Assembly: GCA_018881555.1 (NCBI GenBank)
Contig: JACAXG010000052.1
Span: 3,534,001-3,598,000, forward strand
Source: Amblyornis subalaris
Taxonomy: Eukaryota; Chordata; Aves; Passeriformes; Ptilonorhynchidae
Direction of reading: 5' to 3'
Length of the DNA stretch: 64,000 bases
In this document: piece by piece, positions 1 through 11,989 of the stretch
Layout: every line of letters begins with the position of its first letter
How positions within the stretch are numbered: position 1 is the stretch's first letter
Program-made: the position numbers and the translations under genes
Notes under the pieces: generated by a model
Told to the model about the DNA's origin: nothing
Databases searched by the model: none
What the model saw: only the letters and a program-made list of their open reading frames with translations

Positions 1-1479
1 GACTGGGGGAGCATTCTTGCTGTTCTCGGGGTCACATCTAAGTCTGTGAGATTTCCCTTTTGTGACTTAAACTCTGAAAGTTTTCTGTAAACTGCAGCAA
101 ATGTGCTCAAAGTAGTAATGAAAAGTCATTAGAATACGTCTTTCTGCTCGTGCATTTCCTTTTCCTCCATTGCCAGATCTTTGGGCAATACAGGAAGTCT
201 GATGACTTCCCTTGATGTCACGCTATTGATTAGTTTGCATTTATGTATTTCCAGGGTTTTTTTCTAACTTGTTAGCTTTATTTTGGTTTGGGTCCTATGT
301 CCTTGAAATGCTTAAAACCAGCTTGGAACTGGAGTATGAGAATTTATACATAACTTATATAATTCTGTATAATTCTTGAACTGTCCGGTAAATTGCCTCT
401 ACCATTTTACCATCAGTAAGCTTACAGCTTTTACGCATTTAGACGTTTTCTGGAAGACCATGTGTCGTGCAGAATCATAGAAGGAGGGCATGTCTTTGGC
501 ATTCAAACCCCCAATTTGATGTCTGTAAAACTAAAAATGCATTATTTTCATTCTTACATGGAACTTAATGATAACATCGGTTACTTAATTAATACACTGA
601 AGGGGAGAACATGTTTCTTAAGACTGGTGTAAGAGAACTCCTGATGGCTTTTGGTTTGGGGTACCATCCATGACAAATTCAATAAGCATTTGTTTTTCTT
701 CCTGGTAAGAAAGAAAGAAAATCTCTCTACTAGGAAGTTTCATACTGGAAATATTTGTGCTGTAAGGTAAGTCTATCAGTTTAATAGCATCCCCGCTATG
801 TGAACATGAGTATTCAGACTTAGCACTGATGACTAACAAGTCTTGGTGGAGTTTGTAACTCACACCACCTTCTTCTGCATTTAACTAAGAAGCCGAGCAA
901 AGAGCANGTGCTTTTCCGCTGGGCTCCTTACTTATATGCTCTTGGAACTCCTGAAAAGATAAACATAGGAATATCTATACAGGTCCTGATCAAAGTTGTT
1001 TTTTCTAACACAATAGCTTCTTTTGTAGTCAAAAGCAGCTGCTTGAGGAAGAAGAACAATGCAAGCACATTTGGTTGCTCTGTGTTCTCCTGGCTTCTAA
1101 ATGTCTTCTGTTCCAGGTTTTCCTGAACATTATATGGTTTGTCTATTTAGTAATTTTCAATGCTACTTTTTCCAGTACTTGTCTAGTTTCCTTTGGACTA
1201 TATATGCTTCCTGAATAATGGCAGCCTTTGTCAATTGATGTCTGCTGCATAAAGAATTGCCACTTCTTGTTTATTTTGCATCTGATTTTTACTAGCTTAA
1301 CTTAATGTCCCCTGCACAGTAAACTTGTACCTACAATGTGTGACTTGTGCCAGTCAGTGTTCTGCAGATATTTAACAGTCACCTTTAAATTTTCGCTTCT
1401 AAACTGAAGTGCTTTAGCATTTGGCTAACCAAAAGCATGGAATAGCTTCTGTATTTACTGTCCTTTGAAACTTTTCTGG
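1..1479. other. unrecognised AT-rich noncoding DNA
   Basis: No coding exon, RNA gene or repeat family is recognised here. Short open frames are uninterrupted only by chance and lack coding character. A scrap at about 470-488 (agaatcatagaaggaggg) resembles the inverted end of a CR1 LINE but is too short to call. Single N at 907. Confidence 0.5.
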
Positions 1480-2035
1480 GTCTCATATATTTTTTTCTGA
1501 GAAGGGAACCAAAACTGGACACAGCATTAGCCATGTAGTTAAGTACTGGCCTGTTTGTTTAGTTTCTTGTTCTTTTTTCCTTTCCTCGTAATTCCTAATA
1601 TTTGACTTGCTTTTTTAATTTGATCTGAATGTTGAGCTGTTTTCATTGCATTATCTGTTGTAACTGCAGGATCTCGCTCTTTAGTAGAANGAGAAGCTCA
1701 GAGGTTATTTTTTCATACATGGAAACTATGGTTGTTTATCTCCACGTGTATAATTTATTTGTGCTGAATTGCATCTGCTGCTTACTTTCCTAATCAGTCT
1801 TCCTATGTGTTTCTGCAGTTCACAGTTTGCTAGTAGTCTTGCTAATCTCCCTAATTTTATCATTGGGAAATTTTGTTGCTTTGTCCCTTTTTTGAGGTTA
1901 ATTATAAGTAAGTTGTGCAGCATGCAATGTAGCAAAGACTGCAAAGGACCACTGGTGACCCAGGGCAAGAGCTGACCATTTATTTTCATTCCCTTTAAGT
2001 GATTGTGAGTAAATTGCAGTCTTGCCTACCACTTA
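1480..2035 (-). mobile_element. ancient CR1-like LINE relic, antisense (ORF2 reverse-transcriptase region)
   Basis: Read on the minus strand this is a decayed part of a CR1-type non-LTR retrotransposon ORF2. The plus strand shows the familiar inverted CR1 order: 'aaaactggacacagcatt' near 1510, then a 'ggatctcgctctt' block near 1670, a 'gggaaattttgttgc' block near 1865 and 'gctgaccatttatt' near 1970. On the minus strand around 1920-1850 the translation LLIINLKKGTKQQNF aligns with the CR1 motif LFNIFINDL..G, which precedes the catalytic F-A-D-D box; that box has decayed to F-P-M-I with a codon lost. Stops and indels show a dead copy, far more diverged than the CR1 at 42.8-45.7 kb. Outer limits are approximate. 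Family assignment rests on remembered CR1 consensus structure, not on a database alignment. Confidence 0.75.
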
Positions 2036-2819
2036 CAGTTTCTCATTCTTATACCAAGTGTGTTTAGTGTCACATACAGCAAAGCTGTGAGAGTTGAAGC
2101 ACAGTTGTGAATCCAGTCCTGCAGAGAGCATGGCTTACTTGATAAGTATCAGAGTCCCTAATGTTCTTTCCCGGCTGCTGGTCATNGGGTGAGCAAATAC
2201 TGGTTCAATCCTAGATTTGCTTTTTGATTCAATCAGCTAGTTCCTTCTGAATTTAACTTGTGTGCTGTTGCAGGCACCCTTTATTCCAGGGANTGCTCCC
2301 AGCAGGCTGTGTACCAGAGCCTTCTGTTCTTCCCCAACACTTTCCACCTCCAAACATTCCCGTCTGCTTTTACATCCCCATAGTTTCATGCTATTGAAAT
2401 GCTGTACTCCCTATTATTTGAATATACTTTTAATTAAAAGGCACAAAAAATGGCAATAACCTATGAATCAGCAGTGACCCATGACAAGATGTTGTGTACA
2501 ATGGCTGTAGACAACCTGCTTTAAAGAGATCTAATGCTGAACAGAGAGGCTTTACATTACTATGTGTGACCTGAGCTAGGGACTTAGGCATGCCTTTACT
2601 GTTGGAGATTCAACTCTTTGAGCCACAAATACGAGTGTTTAATTAAAGCTTGGAAACAGAATTTCAGAGAAAGAAAGGTGTGTCAAAATAATTTCAACTT
2701 GTATAAGAAGGAGGGCAAGAACAGAGTGTTGCAGACCAGTCACCTGGCATCAGCAGAAGCAAACATCCAGCTGGTAAACTTGGGATTTTATCAGCAAAGA
2801 ATGAAAGACAAAAAAAAAG
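2036..2819. other. unrecognised noncoding DNA
   Basis: No gene or repeat family is recognised. Single Ns lie at 2186 and 2293. The stretch is AT-rich and ends where the CR1 3' fragment begins. Confidence 0.45.
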
Positions 2820-3110
2820 TCAGGTAACAAGAGACAGGACAAGAGGAAATGGCTTCAACTTGTGCCAGGAACGGTTTAGATTAGATACTAGGATAAATTT
2901 CTTCATGGAAAGGATTGCAAAGCATTGGAACAGACTTCCCAAGGAAGTGGTAGAGTGACCGTCTCTGGAAGTGTTCACAAAATGTGTGGATATGGCACTT
3001 TGGGACATCTTTCAATGGTGAATGTGGTGGTGGTGCTGGGTTGATGGTTGGACTTCATTATTTTTAAGGTCTTTTCCAATCTTAATGTTTCTATGTTGCT
3101 GTGTGCTTCA
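2820..3110 (+). mobile_element. CR1 LINE, 5'-truncated 3'-end copy
   Basis: This is the last roughly 290 bp of a CR1 retrotransposon. The sequence follows the CR1 3' region in order: 'gacaggacaagaggaaatgg' at about 2833, an 'aatttcttcatggaaagg' block, 'cattggaacagacttcccaa', 'gtctctggaagtgttcac', then 'gggttgatggttggacttca' and 'aaggtcttttccaatctta' before the terminal 'tgtttctatg'. These blocks encode the ORF2 C-terminus and the 3' UTR in intact elements. Truncation at the 5' side is typical of CR1, whose insertions are usually incomplete reverse transcripts. No target-site duplication is expected for CR1 and none is evident. Moderate divergence suggests an old but not ancient copy. Confidence 0.88.
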
Positions 3111-5230
3111 GTTTATGCAGGATACTTTTCACTTAAAACATCATTGGCATCGTTCAGTAGAAGCACAAATGTACTGCTTTGCTCCCTGTTTTGGTGACTT
3201 GTTACCTTGGGAGTGAGATTTGAAAAAAAATTTTAAAAAAATGTTAAAATCTCAATGTTTGAAAAATGGTAATTTGAGAAGAACTTTTGAGGCATGGTGA
3301 ACAGCTACTTTACTGTAAGGGTTTTGCGAAGTTGTAGGAATGGTTCCAGTTATTTACAGAAAACAGCTTTATCAAGCAGAAATAGTGAAGTAAAACCATA
3401 GTGCTGTCTATTTACTGCTTCCAGACNCACTTTTTATACTTCAAGAAAGCACAAGGAGAATTTAAATGAAGCCATAAAACTGTTTTGTGATAGAAGAGAA
3501 AGTCTGAAGAGGTCTCAAAGCACTCAGGAGTGTGCAGGTTCTCGAAGGGAAGTTGGGAAGAAACATATTGACCCTAGTTATGCCCTTGAACATAAAGTCT
3601 TGTGGCTACATCTTTCTAATCTGACAGAGAAAACTTACCAGATCCAGTAGGTGATATTGGAGAAATCAAACCTTAAAAATAAGATGCAACTTCTCAGGAG
3701 TAAAAGTAAACTTTGATATGGAATAGTAGGGAAATGCCAACTGGCTACTGCTTGATGTTGTTGAAATTAAGAGTATTTCTAAAAGATACGTTTTAATCCA
3801 GTTTCTGGAGCAAAGTCTACACTACCTCTGCATGGTGTTGGGCACACTGGCTGTAGCAGTTCCTTCTGACTGCAGAATCTGTGAAGGGCAGTGTAAAACA
3901 GCTCTAAGTAAAAGTAATGTGAAGAAAATTAGGAATATTTAGGATGACTATCAGTGATGTTTCTGTCAGTAAGATAAATGGAAGCCTGGTTTCCAAGATA
4001 TTTAAATGTTACCTGATCAAAAAAACCAAACACCACAACTATTAATTATCTGAACTGGAAATCTGGAATATATTGAGTCTAGGCAGTTTTATTATCACTT
4101 TATAAATATTCTTATTTTCTCACCTCCAATTTTTCCATGTAAGGAGAGACCAGCTCATGAAAATGGATCTCTGAAAGAGCTCAGTGGTGTCATTATGTAG
4201 GTGAGTGAGAGTTTAGAGCTCAAATCTAACTTTCAGTGAAGGAGCTGATGCCAGGCCGTACTGTGGTTGCCCAAGGAAGCAGCCAGAAGGACCCCTTAGT
4301 AGGGAAGGAGGTCTCAGGTGGGTGACGAGGCTGATGGACATCCCAGCTTGAATTTATTTATGATTATTTTATCTGTACATTTGTACAGACCTAAAATTGG
4401 TATGTTTGAAGATACAAACAGTTATCTTCCTATTTAATGGACAGGAGATGCAGGAAAGGGAGACATAGGTAGTCATATTGCCTTGGCATTTGCCCTTGGA
4501 GCTGGCACTGGTAAGACAATAAGACTGCCAACCCCTCCTGCCATCACTCCCTGTTGTAGCTTGTGAGCACGTGACTTGAAGGAGCTGAGTTATCAGCTCT
4601 CACTCCATCCCACTTTCCTAGGCTACTGCAAAAGTTCCTCTTGACATTTCATGTTGCCTTCTTGGAAAGCAGCTTGGTACACAGGCTGGTTTTGTTCCCA
4701 AGCCAGTTTATAGGGGCATGTGATTGTGAGCAGGATTAATTAAAATTTTGTGAGGGGACAGCTAATCACAGAGAAATAGTTTCATTCCTGTGACCAGTGA
4801 ACTTGTGTTGAATTCAAAGTCTATAGTAAGCAGCAGGTGGTTATTTACTATTAGTAATTCACATCTGTCAAAAATTCAGGATCTTAAAATAGTTTGCACC
4901 TTGCTCATGAAGACTGAGACTTTATGATACATAAATGCTGCAAGATCAGCATTAAGGAAAAATATTAATAATTTGCAAATACAGTGCTCTGGCATATATA
5001 AGATTCAATGAGGGATTTAAAGGAGAATCATACACTGGTCTTACACATTTTGAAGTAAAGACACAAACAAAAATATCTGAACAATCACTTCCTAGGGCAT
5101 GTAAAGAGGAGTCTCGCTATTCTCCTAGGCAGAATTCAGGATACACTTGGAATTGTATAAGATACTTTATGTACAGACATAGCGACATACAGACTGAAGT
5201 AAAACTCAGTCTCTCCTTAGAGCAAGTGGT
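3111..5230. other. unrecognised noncoding DNA
   Basis: No exon or recognisable transposon. A small perfect hairpin (ctgtacatttgtacag, 4373-4388) is present, short enough to be chance. Single N at 3427. Confidence 0.45.
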
Positions 5231-5326
5231 TTTCTAATTCAAAAATGAATGTTTTGTTTAGCTTTCTAATTCAAAAATGAATGTTTTGTTTAGCTTTCTA
5301 ATTCAAAAATGAATGTTTTGTTTAGC
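5231..5326. repeat. tandem repeat, 32-bp unit x 3
   Basis: Three consecutive identical 32-bp units (5231-5262, 5263-5294, 5295-5326), each starting tttctaattcaaaaatg and ending ttttgtttagc. I see no mismatch between the copies, which points to a recent local expansion or an assembly effect. Each unit contains an ATG, which creates a spurious open frame starting in the array. Confidence 0.97.
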
Positions 5327-8095
5327 TTCACTTAAGGTAAAACCAGTTGCAGGCATAGGAACAGCTCACGGTACATGCACAGCCCTTTATTCCTATGTGC
5401 TGTGTCAATTGCACATTGAAGGCAGAAAAATAGCTGTGGTGCATACACAGACTNATAATCTGGCCTGCATTTTTAGCATGGCATTTCAGCTGTGCATTTC
5501 TTTGTTAAGCATGATATCAGTAATAAAGCCGCCAGTCTTGGCTGATCAGTGGCTGCCTGTCTGCTCAGATTAGATGACTTTACAGAAGCTGTTCCATTTT
5601 TAGACATATTGGGCCAAACTCAGCATTGACTTGCACCCTGTGAAGTCTTATGAAAGTTAGTGAAAATAGCAATACAGCACAGGAGTCAACAGGGGATATG
5701 GTCATTGTTCATCTTAACTGTGAATGGATAGAGGAAATAAAGACATGATTTTGTTTGGGCAAATCCTTTAGCTTTCATATGGGAGGACGCTCGAGTTGAA
5801 ATAGGCAGCTTTCCTTCATCTAAATGTTAAAAAATAACAACAATTAAAATTAAAAGGAAAATTATTTGACTAAAACTCCAANGATTTCATTCAATGTAGT
5901 GTTATAATTTGTTGTTCTCTGTCTTTTTCTTCCATTTATGTTCTGTGAGTGGGATTTTCTGCCAACTGCATCTGCCACAATTCATTATTTTCCTCTCTCC
6001 TCTCCCCTCAGTTTTAATTCTCTCATTAGAGGGGGTTGGGCTTCACTGTTTTCCAATTTCTCAGCAGTCATTTCTACAATATTTTCTCAAGATAATCAGG
6101 CACTATTCAATAATAGTTTTCTTGGAGACTGATTTTTCTCCTGGAAACAGTTTTGATAGAATTATTTTGGTTGGTCCTCATATGTGCACAACTATCAGAG
6201 AAACTGGAGTTATGCATGCTCAAATCTGCTCTATGTTCTGGTGCAGAAATTTCTGTATTTATGTATTTCTAAAATACTTTTAGAATGTTGTAGTGTGCAA
6301 TGTAGGCATCTAATGCATTGTCATATGTATGCCAGTGTCATGTGTAGAGAGATCACAAAAATATCACAGATACCCTTCATTCTTGTAAAATACATCTTTT
6401 ATGTGCTTTTTGCTGTTACTGTCCTGTGATGTGTCCAAGTCACATTTGGCATCTGTTTATAGTTTTAGCAAAAAATCTCTAGGGAAAAAAAAATCTCAGG
6501 CAGTGCTTTGCCCTATTTTCAATTTACTCAGCTTATTCTGTCCCAACTTCTGGGATTATCAGATGACAGAACCTGATTGGTGTTACATACCTTGATATCC
6601 ACAAAAATGACTATTTCGTCTGTGTGAAAATTAAAGCCTTTTGCGTAATATTTTTAAGAAGAGCTCTTTATCATGCTCTTCGTGTTTACTGCAGTAATTT
6701 TTTTAAGCACTTCCAATATTTGTAAAACACGAAGTAGGAGAATGAATAGAAGTGCTACTGGAAACTCTTGCGTATTCCACTAGATGGCAGGCAAACATTT
6801 GCAACCACTGCTGTTGTAAAATATCCCTCTATTAGTTTTGCATGGATTCTAATAAATAGTATTTTAGGATCAATTTCCAGCTTAATGAAGGACTGGTGCA
6901 ATTTAACCTTTTGATTTATTTTTAAGACATTTTAAAACTAGAAGGAAGAATAAAAAAGTATGCTATTGATTGCATGACTTTGGCTCACAAAAGAGAGAAT
7001 TGAGGTTTAAGCACTTAACATTTTGTATTTTTTGTATTTAAATTTTACTGAGATGGGATATACCAGTAGTAAAACGGCCACAGCAGAGAGAGTTTTCAGC
7101 ATGGCAAATGGGTAGTGACATCTTTTTCCTTTTATTCAAAGTAATAAAATTTACACAAACTGTCTTAGAAGCTGCACTGAAGGAAGTTCTGTCACCCTTT
7201 GTGGTTCACAGCCACTTTAGCTTTTCCTTTTTTTGTGTTTATGTACTTTCTGGCAGTTACTCAGCAATTTGCAGTGTTTAACACAAGGCAGCACAATGAA
7301 GGTAAGAGTGGCACATGGAGGCTAGCTGTAGTGTAGGAAGATACACCTCCCCTGGTGAGGATATGCCAATGGATGTACCAGTACCATAGTAGCATCACAG
7401 TTTAAAATAAATACAAAATAAATAGTGACGTTTATTAGATGTGGTAGATGACATTAGGATTAAGACGACTCCTAGCATTTCCAACAGTGAAAATAGAAGG
7501 TAGAGGCAGGATGAGTACTCCCACCTGCTCTCTGACGAGGAGCTCATTTCTGTCCACCGAATAGGTTTCTGAATCTCTTTCTTCTCTATGGTCTCCAAAA
7601 TGAGAGGGGAATAGAAGTAGGATGGAGATTTCCTAAAGTAGGATATTTAAGGGGGTAGGATAGAAGTACCATATTAATTTTCAGCCTCTCTCCATAGATG
7701 ATAATCTTTCAGGGACAAAGTGTAGCTCCCAGCATAATAGGATTAGGTTATCAAGGGTTAATTAGTGACAAGAGAGCTGTCCCTGTCTCCATCCCAGTAC
7801 TCCCCACAGTTCACCCTCTAAGCCCTTTCCCAATTATTTAATAAAATTTTAGTTTTATACTTTATGGTGGTGGTATTTTTCTGAAAAAAGAAAAACAAAA
7901 CCCAGATTATTTCAACTATCCTTTAACCTCTGTTTTTCTCTGCAGTCAGTGGAGAGAGACAAGCTGTCAGTGGAGAGGGGCAAAGAGAGCACTAAAGTTA
8001 TTCTGTATTGCTCTCTAAAGGAAACTCTCTATTGACTGAAAAGGTAACCCAAGGAGACTAGTATCCTGAGGCTAAGATTAGTCTTTGCAAATATT
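5327..8095. other. unrecognised noncoding DNA
   Basis: No gene found. The stretch around 5600-5660 ('attgggccaaactcagcatt' followed by 'gaagtcttatgaaag') is reminiscent of old amniote interspersed repeats that read 'gggccaaa...ttgactt', but it is not certain. Near 7945-7985 there is an imperfect 20-bp direct duplication (gtcagtggagag...). A CTCF-like site inside this stretch is listed separately. Confidence 0.4.
6777..6790 (+). promoter_or_regulatory. CTCF-like binding motif
   Basis: The 14-mer CCACTAGATGGCAG matches every position of the vertebrate CTCF core consensus CCASYAGRKGGCRS. Occupancy cannot be told from sequence, and a core match of this length arises by chance at some rate in any large window. 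Flanking DNA is unrecognised. Confidence 0.45.
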
Positions 8096-9700
8096 CCCAT
8101 TAGATCACCCACTCTGACTTCCTGTATTTCACAAGCCTTTGAATTTCACCCAACAACCTCTCTATTGAGTTCAATAACTTCTGTTTAGATAAAGCATATC
8201 CAACAAGACATTTATTCTTTATTTGAAGACATTGATAGAGATAGTGTATCCACTGCTTCCTTTGTTGGTTTGTTCCATAGTTAATCACCTCCACTGTTAA
8301 ACTTTGTGTGCCTTATTTCTTGTTTTAATTTCTCTGGCTTGAGCACAGTACACAGCTGCTTGTTATGCTTTTTCTTTCTTAAGTGAAGAACCCTCTAGAC
8401 TGTGGGATTTTCTCCTGAGGGAGCTATTATAATCAAGTCACTACTCTGTCTTCCTTTTGATAAGCTGAAAGGATTTTCCTTTCTTTAAAACATTTTTCTT
8501 TTCCTCTCCAGTACTCATTCTGGTCTTCTCTGCAACTTGTGGGATTTTTGTCTTCTCTTCAGTCTGATAGCAATCTCACCTGTACTGTGTGGAGATAAGA
8601 TTGACCTGATCTGCTCCAGTATCACACTCACAACTCCCTTTGCTTAATGCTTCCTCAGCAATCCCTTAACTCCTTTCTGGAGTTACTGTTTTGCAGAGCT
8701 TGGTCCTCCACTTTTCAAGGACGGCCCAACTTGTTGCCAGTTCTTTAGCTTTTTGAGTATCTGCATTAAAACGGCTTTCATTTGAATTGGTCCACCTTAC
8801 TGAACTGTTCAAAATCCTTTTCTGTCTGCCTTGTCTTTACATTTAGCACTCTGCCAGCTTTTATCTAAACTACAAACCATATCAGCAAAACTTTTTTCAT
8901 TTCATTCCAGGTTATCCATGACAAAGTGTCAGCTCAGCTACAGAACCTTGCAGCACCCCACTAAAATCAGGATGTTTGCTCCTGCTTGTGTGTGATCTTG
9001 CATTATATAATATGGCCACAATGTGTGCTTATGTATATGCCCTTTCCTTATTAAAATCAAGTCTCAACAGTGTCTTTGCTTTTGAATACAGACTTTTGTA
9101 AGACTTATCCATTTCTGAAGCCTACAAAAGGAGTTTGTGTTGAGACTGTGTAAGCCGTTAAAAAAAATAAAAGCCTGTCAGGTTTCCTAAAGTCAGAACT
9201 CCTGTGAAAGTCCAAAAGCATGCTGTTACAGATAGAGCGGTGATTTGATTATAAACCAAATTAATAATCCCATCAGAGAATGAAGTAAGTTTTATTTAAC
9301 AAGACCTATTTTCTACAAAACCATGTTGACCATCATTAATTACATTCATTCCTTCAATTTTGTATTAATTGAATCCCACATCAGCTTATTAGATTTTCCA
9401 TTAATTTTCCCTGGCTTTTTTGTGATTCTTACTGGTTTTAAGTTACCTGGGGCATCACAGTTTCCCTTTCAAAAGAATGGTACAATATAAGTGCTAATTC
9501 AAGATTATCTAATCTGTCCAGATTTTAAAACAGAGAGCACTAGACTAAATATTTTTTGCTTAAGTTTTCCTTAATCCCACCATTTTCCTTAACTGTACAT
9601 AACTACCTCCTTTGTAGCTCCAAGTATGGGTATATTAATATATGATGTATTATTTTAATATTTCTATTTTCTACAATTTTATGTCTTACTCTTTTAGCTG
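8096..9700 (-). mobile_element. ancient CR1/L3-like LINE, antisense, about 1.6 kb
   Basis: A long, heavily mutated LINE lies in inverted orientation. On the plus strand its blocks run in the expected reversed order from the 3' end inward: 'ttgttccatagttaatcacc' (8269), 'tgtgccttatttcttg' (8307), 'ataatcaagtcac' (8429), 'acagaaccttgcagcacccc' (8940), 'ggtttcctaaagtcag' (9181), 'caaaaccatgttgacca' (9317) and 'ttaattttccctggc' (9400). These are hallmarks of old CR1/L3 elements widespread in turtles, crocodilians and birds. Minus-strand coding is destroyed by stops and indels. Length and order support one insertion with small internal losses rather than several fragments. Ends are fuzzy by about 50-100 bp. 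A RepeatMasker run would decide the subfamily. Confidence 0.78.
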
Positions 9701-9894
9701 CTGCTTGTAAATATGGAAAGTAGACTCCCAGAGGCAGTAGACTGACCAGAGGCAGTGTCCAAGTATGGAAATTCATTTGTTTTTTATAGATTAAAATAAG
9801 AATTAAGGCTTTCCTAATTACTGTGGGTATTTTTTACGCTACAAACTTGTAGCTATTGCAAATGAATTCTGTTGTTAGGATGAGTGTATGGCAG

Positions 9895-9908
9895 TCACCA
9901 GATGGCAC
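9895..9908 (+). promoter_or_regulatory. CTCF-like binding motif
   Basis: TCACCAGATGGCAC matches 13 of 14 positions of CCASYAGRKGGCRS (only the first base differs). It has the same strand as the site at 6777, about 3.1 kb away. Functional status is unknown. Confidence 0.35.
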
Positions 9909-11985
9909 TGTTGCAAGTGTCTTGTNGATTCTTTTGTCTAGAGGAGACTACATACAGATAGGCCTTGAAAGATATACTTAGTTGTTGTTTGTTTACTTTT
10001 CCCTCACAGTAGCTTACCTGAAATCTATCACAAGCTAAATATTTTTTCACAGGCTTTGTAATAGTCCAAGGGCTTTGCCCATGAAAAGGCTAAACATACA
10101 CTCAGACTACAAACCTCACAAAAATCGGGTGGCCTAAGGGGTGGCCAAGACTATGACGTTCTTTGATTGTCCAAAATGTTTTTTGAAAGTAAGAGTCATC
10201 CTTTGGAGAGCAAGAAGCTTAAGCAGCTTCTACACCGCCTAGCAACATTTAAATCATCCTGAGCCACAAAACTGTGAGGGAAAACATTCTGTTATTTGCT
10301 TCTCTGAGTCAGACAGAAAGGTAGGGACATTTATGTTTCATTATCAAAATCAAGAAGAAAAAGGGGAGTGATAAAGTTATTTTAATGTAATACAGCTTCT
10401 GATGAAGTTCTGAAAAACTTCAGAAGCCAATTTCAAATCTGACACAGAGAAGAGCAGCAAGACAGAGGACTGACAATGACAGTGACAAAAAAATTATGAG
10501 GCTGTGTAATGAAGCTTGTACATCTCTTACACTCATTTGCTTATAAAAGTACTAATTGTTGTGAATTCATAAAAACCATAAAATTTGCAGGAATATATTG
10601 AATACCATTGCAACTATACATGCTACTTTGGTGGGTTTGGGTTGCATATTTCCTATAAAATTATTTTCGTGTCTTAGTAAAGTTGTGAATCCAGCTCATT
10701 TGTTTAGGTCCTGTACACTTAAGCCTTATTTGTTTATCTATTTGCTACTTGGTACAAGGATTATGCCTGATTATGTATATGTGAATGTACGTGTACATGC
10801 TTAATCTTTAGTTTGCAACCTACATATACAAAGTGTGGAGTCTAGTATTTGTCACTAATTTAGCATCTGGTTAAACACCACTGAACTACTTGACACGGAA
10901 TGTGCAATAACATTTTCTCAATTAAAATGCCTATTGGCATTTAACAGAATAAGGATAATCTGTTTCATGGGGAATGTCCCCACAAAACACCTGTCCAGAG
11001 GTAACCTATCCCAGCTACGCAAAAAGAAATTATATCCACATTTATCAAAAAGCACAATCTTTGTATTTTATGTATTTTATATATATACATTTATATGTTT
11101 TAAAGTAGACTCACTCCATGTCCAGCATAATTCACTAAGGAAGTATAATTGGATATCTTGACACTCAGCAAATCCTTGTTCATACAAANTGAAGCACAGG
11201 AACATTAGTGTATATTTATTTATTTATTTGTGTATATTAGTGTATACATTTAACATAAGCATTGTGTTTTAAAGCCCATGTCCAAAATAAATGCCCTGTA
11301 AGCAGCATAGAGTACCATTTCTCTCACTGGAAGGTGAGAGACCTAACCAGTGCTGCCAGTCTTGTACAAGTGTTTCCTAGGGTGCAAATGTTTAAGGTGG
11401 AAGGGTAAACTAATATTTTAATTGCTCCTATAAGGTTATTCATAGCCCCTTCAGTCCAAGTTCACTGGCTTACCACGCTCTCAGTGTGACTTTCCACTTT
11501 TAAGTAGACAGCCATGTTGCACACCACTGATTTTGCTGTAACTCCTGCAGCTGATGGTAGTCTTTATGCAAAGAAGTAAGAACTGTTATTAGAATGCTAT
11601 GTTAAATTATATATGAAAAAAATTATTCCTTCAGGAGCATTTCAGGAGGTTGCAGCCCTGTGCTGTGAGTAGTAGGAGTTGTCCTATCTCTTGCCAGGCA
11701 CTGGTTGGAGTTTTCTAGCTCTCCTGTATGTATCTCAAATTGCCAGTTTAAATGCATTGATGAATAAGGGCCTTCAGACAAAGGTACAAAGGTGTTCCAG
11801 ATACTGTGGAGGTAAAAGACACATGTAAGCACTTCAATGGATTCCTTGAGTCGTTTGTCTGTAGACACATTTTTTACATTTTTTACATCCCTTGCCAAAG
11901 ATAATCATAGTCACCTTACTCTTTGTGTTCTTTGGTCATTTACATGCCATTCTCACTACACCTTTTACTCAGTTATGTGCTTGCT
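9909..11985. other. unrecognised noncoding DNA
   Basis: AT-rich DNA with no recognised exon or repeat. A short TATTT-rich run with repeated 'tagtgtata' words lies at 11203-11255. Single Ns at 9926 and 11190. Confidence 0.45.
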
Positions 11986-11989
11986 GTTG

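Noticed and set aside
470..488. Possible inverted CR1 end
   Set aside because: Fewer than 12 bases agree with the CR1 terminal repeat and no adjoining CR1 sequence is present.
5600..5700. Possible old amniote MITE-like repeat
   Set aside because: Only scattered words (gggccaaa, ttgactt) agree with remembered repeat sequences, and no boundaries or inverted partner are visible.
5909..6283. 124-codon plus-strand open frame, Phe/Ser/Leu-rich
   Set aside because: T-rich DNA readily gives such hydrophobic frames, and an overlapping frame is also open. There is no coding signature.
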